Of a stretch of 64,000 nt of DNA, positions 9,601-17,414 are shown one piece after another. The notes under the pieces were generated by a model. That model made no database searches, had not been told where the DNA came from, and saw nothing but the letters and a program-made list of their open reading frames with translations. The translations under genes were made by a program, and so were the position numbers. The stretch comes from Paenibacillus mendelii (GTDB lineage Bacteria > Bacillota > Bacilli > Paenibacillales > Paenibacillaceae): positions 434,001 to 498,000 of the forward strand of contig NZ_JANHOF010000001.1 of assembly GCF_024498075.1 (NCBI RefSeq), written 5' to 3'. How positions within the stretch are numbered: position 1 is the first letter of the stretch; each line of letters starts with the position of its first letter.

Positions 9601-11819
9601 TGAACGCTCCCTCCTCTCACCTTGAATGTCCCGCTGGCGTAATCGACTTCGACCTCGGTACCGTCCGCGTAAGTAGTTACATACACATCCTTGCTGATAC
9701 GGCGGTGATCAATCATCTCCTGATTCAGAACCGGCGCCAGCTGCGCGAACATGGCCATCTCTTCTTGCACCCGCTTCTCCCACACCGCGAACTCGCTGCT
9801 GTACACACCCCATGTCGGCGTATTCTTCAATAATCTGGGCGCTTCATAGGTCAGGAGGAAGGAGGGGATCGCACCATATTCAATCGCCTTGAGAAGCTCT
9901 TCCTCGAACAGATCCCTCATATTCCCTGGTGGTCCGCTGTAGGTCACATAGCCATGCACCGCCATCGGCAAGAAAGGCACCGTCTCATCCATAATGAAAT
10001 CATGGCTCGAGCTCATTGGCATATTCACGATATGATCCACACCGGAGAGCGCATAAGCATTCGTCCGGCGTGCCGACACATTGACGCCCTCGCTCTTCAG
10101 ATGATTAAAGATACCCGCGTATAAATACGCGGTATCTTCGCGTTCAAGCGGCTGATCGTTGTTGTAATCGCGAAATACCCGGCGTCCCATCTGATCGAAG
10201 TAGATGCCGTCCACGCCCAGCCTGCTCATAGCTGTCCACCAAGCATCGGCTTGACGTACGCCTTTCACCGGATTCAGGACGAACTCGCCCATATTGCTGT
10301 AATACACGGTACCGTCTATGCTCCGAATGCCCTCTGCACGTGCCAACGCGCCCGTCCGGGAGTTGATCATGCTTACAAGATCCGCTTCCAGGCGGAAAGC
10401 CGTAACCCCCATCTCCTTGAAGGCTTCAGATAGCTTACTTAGCCCCGAGGAGCCTCCCAGTTCAGACGCTACAGTGAAGGCAGTATCCGCTTGATAATCT
10501 CCTTTAGCCTGCCATCCCGAATAAGTCACTCGAAGATCAGCAGCACCGGCTTCTATGAAACGCTTGGCAATATCCGAAGCTTGTGAGAACGTCGTTACAG
10601 GGATGAATGAAGTCCCGAATGCGGTCTTGCGTGCATTACCGCCTAGCAATGTCAGCTCGAGCGGCATGTTCTTCGCAGGAGCAAGCGGCTCACGAAGCTG
10701 CTGGGTCTCCAGCAGATACGTACGGTATGCTTGTGCCATGCCGACGTAACCCGCGGATTTGCCGCTAAGCAGCCGATATTCGACGACGCGGTCCCTCTCA
10801 ATCCGCTCCTTCTGAATCATAGAAACCGGAGCGGATAGTCGACTCATCCGCTGTCCATATTCTTGGCGGTAAATAAATTCAACGTTAGCCGAATGGAAGG
10901 TCGATACTTCGCCCGAAGGCATTGCCTTAATGTTTGCGGTCATTTCACCCTTGTCAATAATTGCAGCATAAGCCTGCTCGCCGTCCTTCAATCCGAATAC
11001 CGGATAACTGATCAATTCACGCTGCGATTCACTAGTGATCCGATTAGCCGTTTCGAACCCATAGATCGGCTGTGAATATCGCTTGCCTTCGGTAACGGTT
11101 CGTTCTTTGTTGAAATAGATCAGCCCGCCGGGACCATCCGGTACGAACAGGTACCCCTCCTTCGAGGTGACGGGTGCCGCCCCGAAGTAAGGAAGCAGAT
11201 TGAGGGTTAATAATTTCCGATCCCCGGATTCGACAATGCCATCGCTGGGAATTCGGACGACCAAGCCATGCTCATTGAGTGCATACTGGATTGCAATGCT
11301 CAACCCCAGCTTCGTGAACCGGTAGGTAGCCTGCACCATACCCTCTTCCACGTGATAGTCGACTTCCAAATTCTTATTCATCGTATTGGCGATTTCCCGC
11401 TGGGTCTTCCCATCCTTGGAATACTCGAACGTGAAGGTCGATTTCAAGTTGGTCAGCAGCAGACCCTTCACCGTCTCCCCTGCCAAATCCGCTTCCCGCG
11501 GGTTGCTTCGCCAGCGCAATCCAGTCGCCAGTTCCTCCACTGCGATCTGACTCGTCTTCGGGTGCAGCCAGAGTCGGAATTGCTGATTCTCCAGAACCAA
11601 TCGGTAGCCTTCTTGATCTGATCGTGCCTGCTTGGGCAGCCCGCCGCCTTCCGTCCAAGCAGGCAGTAAAACAGGCTTCGCAAGCTCAAGACCGAGGGAA
11701 TCCAAGCTTGGAAGCCTCTTCTGCGGGAGAAGGAATAGAAGCATAGCGGATACGACGACGACAACAGCAGCAAGCAGCAGCCATCTAGACCGATTCGTAT
11801 GCGGCAGCCATTTAACCAT
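9597..11819 (-). CDS. Membrane-anchored DUF5696-type barrel protein
   Basis: Protein of 740 residues with one N-terminal membrane anchor (about 12-33) and a large extracytoplasmic part. Residues about 45-330 are beta-sandwich-like. About 380-690 look like a TIM barrel related to glycoside hydrolases: strand-like segments end in acidic residues, notably GVDGIYFDQMG, which resembles the nucleophile strand of clan-D-type alpha-glycosidases. I recall this family as DUF5696, seen in Paenibacillus next to sugar permeases; that assignment is from memory. It overlaps the NHL/YIP1 gene by 8 bp and the following permease by 4 bp, with GGAGG 9 bp before its ATG. A role as surface glycosidase or as a substrate-handling partner of the permeases is inference. 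Confidence 0.75.
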   Translation of the reverse strand: MVKWLPHTNRSRWLLLAAVVVVVSAMLLFLLPQKRLPSLDSLGLELAKPVLLPAWTEGGGLPKQARSDQEGYRLVLENQQFRLWLHPKTSQIAVEELATGLRWRSNPREADLAGETVKGLLLTNLKSTFTFEYSKDGKTQREIANTMNKNLEVDYHVEEGMVQATYRFTKLGLSIAIQYALNEHGLVVRIPSDGIVESGDRKLLTLNLLPYFGAAPVTSKEGYLFVPDGPGGLIYFNKERTVTEGKRYSQPIYGFETANRITSESQRELISYPVFGLKDGEQAYAAIIDKGEMTANIKAMPSGEVSTFHSANVEFIYRQEYGQRMSRLSAPVSMIQKERIERDRVVEYRLLSGKSAGYVGMAQAYRTYLLETQQLREPLAPAKNMPLELTLLGGNARKTAFGTSFIPVTTFSQASDIAKRFIEAGAADLRVTYSGWQAKGDYQADTAFTVASELGGSSGLSKLSEAFKEMGVTAFRLEADLVSMINSRTGALARAEGIRSIDGTVYYSNMGEFVLNPVKGVRQADAWWTAMSRLGVDGIYFDQMGRRVFRDYNNDQPLEREDTAYLYAGIFNHLKSEGVNVSARRTNAYALSGVDHIVNMPMSSSHDFIMDETVPFLPMAVHGYVTYSGPPGNMRDLFEEELLKAIEYGAIPSFLLTYEAPRLLKNTPTWGVYSSEFAVWEKRVQEEMAMFAQLAPVLNQEMIDHRRISKDVYVTTYADGTEVEVDYASGTFKVRGGSVH

Positions 11820-13935
11820 ACAGCTTCACCTCCCGGAATAACTGGCCGAAGAAATCGAAGAGATTATAGCCAAGACCGGCCATAATCGTGACGAACAGCC
11901 AAATCAAGAGGATGGTGACGATGCTGATCATCATATTCCGTGCCGTTTCCATAAATTCAAAATTATGAATGACCTGCGTCATAACGAAGAACATCAGGAT
12001 GACCCAATACCAGACGATTTGTACACCCGCATCGTAGATGACGCGTTCTTCCAGAACGAGAATATGCGAGATCGCGGTGAGCAGCGGCATCCAAACCATA
12101 TATGGCACCATCGCATAGATGCTCGTCTGCAGCACCTCGTGGAATCGTCCTTCACCATCCTTAATGGTACTGATCAAGTAATTGGCTATGACCCATGTTA
12201 TCCAAGGAATGATGAAAACACCCAATGTCCACACGAGACTGATTTGACTGCGGTCAACCGGTTTAAATACGAATCCAACCCCGTATGTAGAAGCCAGATG
12301 CACGCCGACGGTCAGGATAACGAACATCGCCAGCACCGCAAACGAAATCTTGCGGTCCTTCAGCCTGTAGAATCCCTCATAGGGATGGAACAGCAAGTAC
12401 CAGGCTGCGCTGATCTCCGAGCCATAACGAGCTAGCCTCGGCGGCCATTCGCGCGACGCAATCCATCTCTTCAACAACCGGATGCCACGCAGAAGCAGCC
12501 ATAAGCCAATCACCAACGTACCCAATACATAGACGAAATTGTGCTGTATCCACAGGAGACGTATATTCCAGTATGCGCTAGAGAACCCCTTGGCGTCGTA
12601 TGCGATCCGGTAATAATCCAGCGCACCCTTATAGTCCTCTTCACGATTCAACGAATGTCCGAGACCACGGTAAGCCATGGACATATTGTCGTTCTGACTG
12701 ATTAATTCCTGCCAGTATGGCTTACTCGCGGTATAATTGCCGTCCAGATCATGCTTGACTGCCTGCAGAGCCGTCTGCCCGAATGCGGTAGGTCGAAAAA
12801 CTTCAATTAAATTCAAATGGGAATCGGCGATCCACACATCACTGCTGCTGTTTACGATAATGCTGGTGGGCTGGCTCAATACACCGAATTGCAGTGTTGT
12901 CGACTGACGGTCTCCAAAAGTAAATAACGGCATCCCCATCGCAGAGTAAATCGTCGTCTTGCCCGTATCAAAATCCAAGGTGTACAGCATGCCGTTACGA
13001 TCTGTCGCCACATCGGTAACCAGCCATGCATTGGCCAGCGGTGGACCTCCCAGCATATTGACTCCGCTGGCATTCAACCGTTTCACCTGACCAGCATATT
13101 GCTCTTGCGTAGTCGTGTAGATGAAGCCTTCCGAGTCCATCGCGATGTTGCGCACTTCAGGTGGGCGCTTCGCCACTTCCTTCTCGAGCTGTTCCTTGGT
13201 CAGCCATGTGCTCTTCAGTCGGTCAAGCACGGTTAGCGGTGTTTTGTTCGCCCCGAAGAAGCCGGTAAATTCCCCTTCGGCATCCATTCGGAATATGCCC
13301 TGATAAGAGCCTTTCACAACGACATACATCACCCCGCGCGCATCCACCACGATCTTACTCGGTACGAAGAAATACTCTTTCGAATCGGGGAGCAATGGCG
13401 ACTCCGGCCGCACATATTCGCGTAAATATGCACCATCTGCACCAAATACGGCTATTCGGCTGTTCCCTGTATCGGCCACATAGATTTGATCGGACGGGTC
13501 AACGAATACACCTTCCGGCTCCTTCAGCTTACCTGGGCCATCCTCCGTCCCGATAACCGAAAGGACGGTACCTTGCCGATCCAGGACGACGATTCGGCTG
13601 TTACCCGTATCCGCTACAAACACCCGGTCATCCCTGGTGATGTACAAATCGCTGGGTCCCGAGAAGGCCGGCCCCAGATCACTGGCGCCCGTGATATACG
13701 TATGTGGCACATAAATAGGCTGTACATAGATCCATTCGCTGCTGTTATATTCGTAATACTCCGTATCGTACGGCATCATGGCCAAGACCGGCGTCGATAC
13801 CGTCACGCCTGCCACGATCCACATGCACAACATCACCGTAAGGCGGATTAGCCATCGCCTCGATCGCTGCCGGCTCATCTTCTGCAGCCAACTGCGATCC
13901 TCGTGCTGATTCCAGGAATGGCGGGCTCTGACCAT
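11812..13935 (-). CDS. NHL-repeat / YIP1-domain membrane protein
   Basis: Protein of 707 residues. After an N-terminal membrane segment (about 28-52) come about six NHL-type propeller repeats between residues 80 and 400 (repeated GNSRIVVLD, GNSRIAVFG and DSEGFIYTT-like blades), presumably outside the cell. A short TPR-like helical pair (about 415-460) leads to a membrane helix, and the C-terminal 220 residues form a YIP1-like membrane domain with about five to six helices. NHL propellers usually bind protein or ligand; YIP1 domains are membrane organisers of unknown chemistry. The gene is translationally coupled to the DUF5696-type gene, which implies a joint complex. Start at 13935 is supported by GGGAGGAG. 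Confidence 0.8.
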   Translation of the reverse strand: MVRARHSWNQHEDRSWLQKMSRQRSRRWLIRLTVMLCMWIVAGVTVSTPVLAMMPYDTEYYEYNSSEWIYVQPIYVPHTYITGASDLGPAFSGPSDLYITRDDRVFVADTGNSRIVVLDRQGTVLSVIGTEDGPGKLKEPEGVFVDPSDQIYVADTGNSRIAVFGADGAYLREYVRPESPLLPDSKEYFFVPSKIVVDARGVMYVVVKGSYQGIFRMDAEGEFTGFFGANKTPLTVLDRLKSTWLTKEQLEKEVAKRPPEVRNIAMDSEGFIYTTTQEQYAGQVKRLNASGVNMLGGPPLANAWLVTDVATDRNGMLYTLDFDTGKTTIYSAMGMPLFTFGDRQSTTLQFGVLSQPTSIIVNSSSDVWIADSHLNLIEVFRPTAFGQTALQAVKHDLDGNYTASKPYWQELISQNDNMSMAYRGLGHSLNREEDYKGALDYYRIAYDAKGFSSAYWNIRLLWIQHNFVYVLGTLVIGLWLLLRGIRLLKRWIASREWPPRLARYGSEISAAWYLLFHPYEGFYRLKDRKISFAVLAMFVILTVGVHLASTYGVGFVFKPVDRSQISLVWTLGVFIIPWITWVIANYLISTIKDGEGRFHEVLQTSIYAMVPYMVWMPLLTAISHILVLEERVIYDAGVQIVWYWVILMFFVMTQVIHNFEFMETARNMMISIVTILLIWLFVTIMAGLGYNLFDFFGQLFREVKLYG

Positions 13936-14005
13936 CGTTTGTAGGCTCCTCCCTTCAGTGGATAGATACGAGAACGTATCGTATTGAACGTGCTCCTACA
14001 GATAG

Positions 14006-14050
14006 CCGGCAAAGGGAATGTCAGCACATGCCATCCATTCCCCCTGCCGG
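14006..14050 (-). other. Strong intergenic hairpin after the lipoprotein binding-protein gene
   Basis: An interrupted inverted repeat (CCGGCA-aa-GGGAATG paired with CATTCCC-cc-TGCCGG, 15-nt loop) lies 13 bp past the stop at 14063. There is no U tract, so it is more likely an mRNA 3'-end stabiliser or partial terminator than a full terminator. Such hairpins commonly raise binding-protein mRNA above that of downstream genes. Confidence 0.6.
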
Positions 14051-14062
14051 GCTGAATACGAG

Positions 14063-15472
14063 CTACTTCATAACGCCTATACTCTTCCAATACTCGGCAG
14101 CCCGTTTGTTGTAATCCTCAATAGCGGGCACAATAGCGCTTATATCCTTGTTCTCATTGAACATCGCCGCTATCGCCGGATCGACCGTCCCATAATAAGT
14201 GGAACCGTCGAACAATGCCGGCCCAATCCCCGTACAACAAGATGAGGTGCTGATGGTCAGCGCTTCGTAATTCTGGCCCTCATACTTACTTTGAAGCAGC
14301 TTATCCAGTTCATCGTTCTTGACCATGGACGGAAATCCGATATTCTCGATCCTCCACTTGTTGGCCTCGTATTCGAATTGGAACCGAATGAACAACCAAG
14401 CCGCATCCTTATTCTTCGATGCGCTTAGCATGGCGAGCGGAGACGTGTTGCGAATGCCTGGCTGTGAGACGGTCCCCCGCGGTGCAGGCAGAATATCCCA
14501 TTCAAAGTCAACCATATCATCCAGCTGCTTGAGCGGTTGTGCGATGCTGAACAGCGCTTTGCCTGCGTGGAAATCCGCCATGTCGGCATAACCGGATTTC
14601 GTGAAGGTTTCAACGTCCATCATGACTTTATCCACGGTAAACAGATCCTTTAACCACTTCAAATCGGCCAATACTTCAGGCGTGTTTAGCATGCTCTGGG
14701 TATAATCCTCGTTCATGAAATCCCGGGCTCCGGCATGACCGTTCGCAACCGGCAGCAGATTCGCGAACGCCGATTTGAATACACCGTTATAAGATACGCC
14801 GTATTCGCCCGCACTGGGGTCGGTTGCTTTCTTCGCCATATCGCGGAAATCCTCATAGGTCCAATCATTCGGCGGCATTTCCATGCCGTGCTTCTCCATC
14901 AAGTCCTTGTTGATCACGATCGGCCACGGATCATCCGTCCATGGAATGGCATAGATCTTGCCGTTCATCTCCCAAGATTCCAGGAACCCGTCTTGGATGC
15001 CGAGCGTAGGCAGAATGGCGTCATTCTCCATATAAGGCTTCAAATCCTCCAGATTGCCGCCGTCCATCCATTTGGAAATCGTCTGCGGCCATACGATGTC
15101 AGGCGGTTCACCGGAGGACTGAAGCGCCGCCAGCTTGGACAGACCCTCGACGTCACCGCCGCCGGAGCCGAATGCCTTCACCGTAATCCACGGATATTTC
15201 TTCGTAAACTCTTCATACAAGGTGGTGAAGAAATCGAGGTCCCCGCCCCAGTTCATGACGGTTAGCGTAACCGGATCGTGCTTCTCCTCTACAACCGGCT
15301 CCGGTTCATCAGGCTCGGTCGTCTCTTCCGGTTCATTCGTCGTCGTCTGCTCCTTGTTATCCGGAGCTGCTCCTGAATTACTCGGTGTATTATTGCCGCT
15401 GCAAGCTGCGAGAAAAACGCTTAGAAGCATCGAAATACAGAGCAGGAGCACGATTCTTTTGTTAAAAGCCAT
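14063..15472 (-). CDS. Extracellular solute-binding lipoprotein (sugar ABC importer)
   Basis: Family-1-type solute-binding protein of 469 residues. The signal peptide ends in lipobox LAAC with the lipidated cysteine at residue 24, followed by a low-complexity Thr/Glu/Pro linker (about 35-60) and the periplasmic-binding fold. GGGGGA lies 6 bp before the ATG. It is the fifth gene of the operon, after the first permease pair. Because a second, unusual binding protein opens the operon, this one may serve one of the two permease pairs specifically. Substrate unknown, probably an oligosaccharide. Confidence 0.9.
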   Translation of the reverse strand: MAFNKRIVLLLCISMLLSVFLAACSGNNTPSNSGAAPDNKEQTTTNEPEETTEPDEPEPVVEEKHDPVTLTVMNWGGDLDFFTTLYEEFTKKYPWITVKAFGSGGGDVEGLSKLAALQSSGEPPDIVWPQTISKWMDGGNLEDLKPYMENDAILPTLGIQDGFLESWEMNGKIYAIPWTDDPWPIVINKDLMEKHGMEMPPNDWTYEDFRDMAKKATDPSAGEYGVSYNGVFKSAFANLLPVANGHAGARDFMNEDYTQSMLNTPEVLADLKWLKDLFTVDKVMMDVETFTKSGYADMADFHAGKALFSIAQPLKQLDDMVDFEWDILPAPRGTVSQPGIRNTSPLAMLSASKNKDAAWLFIRFQFEYEANKWRIENIGFPSMVKNDELDKLLQSKYEGQNYEALTISTSSCCTGIGPALFDGSTYYGTVDPAIAAMFNENKDISAIVPAIEDYNKRAAEYWKSIGVMK

Positions 15473-15585
15473 GTTTATTCCCCCAATCGATAGGTTTGAA
15501 TTACGAGTACCGGTTGAAGCAGATTATGGATTCTTAGCTCCTTGCTTGAACACCACCTCCTCTATGAGAAACTCGCTTTCATCGG

Positions 15586-16443
15586 TTATTTGACACCGGA
15601 ATGGAGCATGGTCTGCATCACCCTTTTCTGGAAGACGAGGAAGATAATCAGGTTCGGCAGGAACATCAGCAAGGATGCGGCAGCCATCAGCCCTTGGCCG
15701 GCGACGTTATTTTGCGCTCCGCTAACGAGCGTCTGCACATAATAAGCGATATTCTTCAGCGCCTCATCCTGGACATATAGCGTCGAAGCTTCTACGTCAC
15801 CCCACACCCCTTGAAAGGTGAGAATCGCTATTGTTGCAACCGCCGGCGCAGCAAGCGGCATGACAATCCGGTTGAATATGGCGACCTCCGATGCCCCGTC
15901 CAGCTTCGCAGCCTCGATGAGATCATTCGGAATTTGTCCGATAAACGCCATCATTAGGAACACCGCAACCGGTGAGGCTAGAAACGGCAGGATATGAGCG
16001 AAATACGTATCATTGATACCCAGCCCGCTGATGATCAGGTACCTTGGAATCGATACGGTTTCTGCTGCGAACATGAGTGATATGTAGATGAGGCCCATGA
16101 TCAGACCCTTCAACCCGAATCGCAGCTTCGCAATCGCATAACCGGCCATCGAGCTGACCGTAATGACACAGAAGATCGTGATCACGGCAATGATGATGCT
16201 GTTGAACAGATAGCGGGTAAACGGAACCACATCGCCCGAAGTCGCAAAGAACAGCTTCTCGAAGTTTACGATCGTAGGCTCCTGCACCAGAATACGGGGT
16301 GGAAACAGGAACATTTCGTCAAGCGGCTTGAAGGCATGGTTGAAAATATACACGATTGGAATGAGCATGAATAAGGCGAGTCCCGTCAATCCGGCGATCA
16401 GCAGGACGCTCGATAGCGACAACCTTCTCATTCTGCGCCGCAT
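15586..16443 (-). CDS. Carbohydrate ABC transporter permease (MalG type, first pair)
   Basis: CUT1 permease of 285 residues with six predicted helices and an EAA loop at EAAKLDGASEVAIFN. It starts 2 bp after the stop of its MalF-type partner, with AAGGGGG about 10 bp before the ATG. It is not closely similar to the second MalG-type permease at 7709-8692, so the two pairs are not a recent duplication. Confidence 0.9.
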   Translation of the reverse strand: MRRRMRRLSLSSVLLIAGLTGLALFMLIPIVYIFNHAFKPLDEMFLFPPRILVQEPTIVNFEKLFFATSGDVVPFTRYLFNSIIIAVITIFCVITVSSMAGYAIAKLRFGLKGLIMGLIYISLMFAAETVSIPRYLIISGLGINDTYFAHILPFLASPVAVFLMMAFIGQIPNDLIEAAKLDGASEVAIFNRIVMPLAAPAVATIAILTFQGVWGDVEASTLYVQDEALKNIAYYVQTLVSGAQNNVAGQGLMAAASLLMFLPNLIIFLVFQKRVMQTMLHSGVK

Positions 16444-16445
16444 GA

Positions 16446-17414
16446 TTATTCATCCCCCTTCGGCGCGAATAAGTGGTAGCACAGCTTCATGACGGCATAG
16501 CTAATGATCAGAAGCACGACACAGAGTGAAGACGCGTAGCCGAGCTCGAACCGGATGAAGGCATAATCATCGATATGATTGATAAACAGATGCCCTGCGT
16601 AGGATGGCGTGATGACCGCTCCTGTGAGTTGGGTAGAGATCGCCCCCGCCTTAAGCGTACCGACAATCGTCATGACGGCACTGAACAGCATCTGCGGCTT
16701 CATGGAAGGAACCGTAATGTAGAACACCTCTTGCAGCGAATTCTTGATGCCATCGATTCTCCCGGCTTCATAGAGCTCCGGGTTGACGGTCTGCAGCCCG
16801 GCGAGCATCGCCAGAAAACCGACGCTGAAGCTGGTCCATAGGCTGACGATAATCATGATGGTCATCAAGTATTTGGGATTGGCCAGCCACAGCTGAGGAG
16901 AATCGATAATGCCAAGGCGCAGCAGCAAGCTGTTGACATAACCAACTTTATCACCGCTGAATGCCGCTACCCAGACGACAGCCAGGGCAACGCCGCCTGC
17001 AAGCGAAGGGGTATAGAAGGCCAAGGTATACACATCCCGAACTTGCTTGGGCAGCCTGGTGATCATCCAGGCGAAGAAGAAGGACAACAGGTAGCCGCCC
17101 GGCCCCACGAGCAATGCGAACTTAAACGTGTTGGGCAGCGCATATTTCATAAACACGAAATCCTGCGTAACTAAGGAAATATAGTTATTGAATCCGATAA
17201 ACGTAGGAAACGAGAAGCCGTTGAATGAGGTGACGCTAAGCAGTCCAGCCATGAGGACCGGCAGCAGAATGAATACCGCGAAGCAGATGAGGAAGGGAGC
17301 TATGAACAGATACCCGACCCGATCTCTCCATACATTGCTCAGCATCTTCTCCAAACGGCGGATTAACAGGGGGGCGGGCTTGCGGTTATGGACGACGGTT
17401 TTCAGCTGACTCAT
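16446..17414 (-). CDS. Sugar ABC transporter permease (MalF type, first pair)
   Basis: CUT1 permease of 322 residues. The start at 17414 (MSQLKTVV) has GGGGGAGAAGG directly upstream and overlaps the 3' end of the 990-residue binding-protein gene by 29 bp; an open frame 26 codons longer lacks support. Six helices are predicted, and the EAA loop is YEAGRIDGIKNSLQEV. Partner of the gene at 15586-16443. Confidence 0.9.
   Translation of the reverse strand: MSQLKTVVHNRKPAPLLIRRLEKMLSNVWRDRVGYLFIAPFLICFAVFILLPVLMAGLLSVTSFNGFSFPTFIGFNNYISLVTQDFVFMKYALPNTFKFALLVGPGGYLLSFFFAWMITRLPKQVRDVYTLAFYTPSLAGGVALAVVWVAAFSGDKVGYVNSLLLRLGIIDSPQLWLANPKYLMTIMIIVSLWTSFSVGFLAMLAGLQTVNPELYEAGRIDGIKNSLQEVFYITVPSMKPQMLFSAVMTIVGTLKAGAISTQLTGAVITPSYAGHLFINHIDDYAFIRFELGYASSLCVVLLIISYAVMKLCYHLFAPKGDE

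Noticed and set aside
7709..17414. The two permease pairs as a recent tandem duplication
   Set aside because: The MalF- and MalG-type proteins of the two pairs share only family-level features and have different EAA-loop sequences and lengths.
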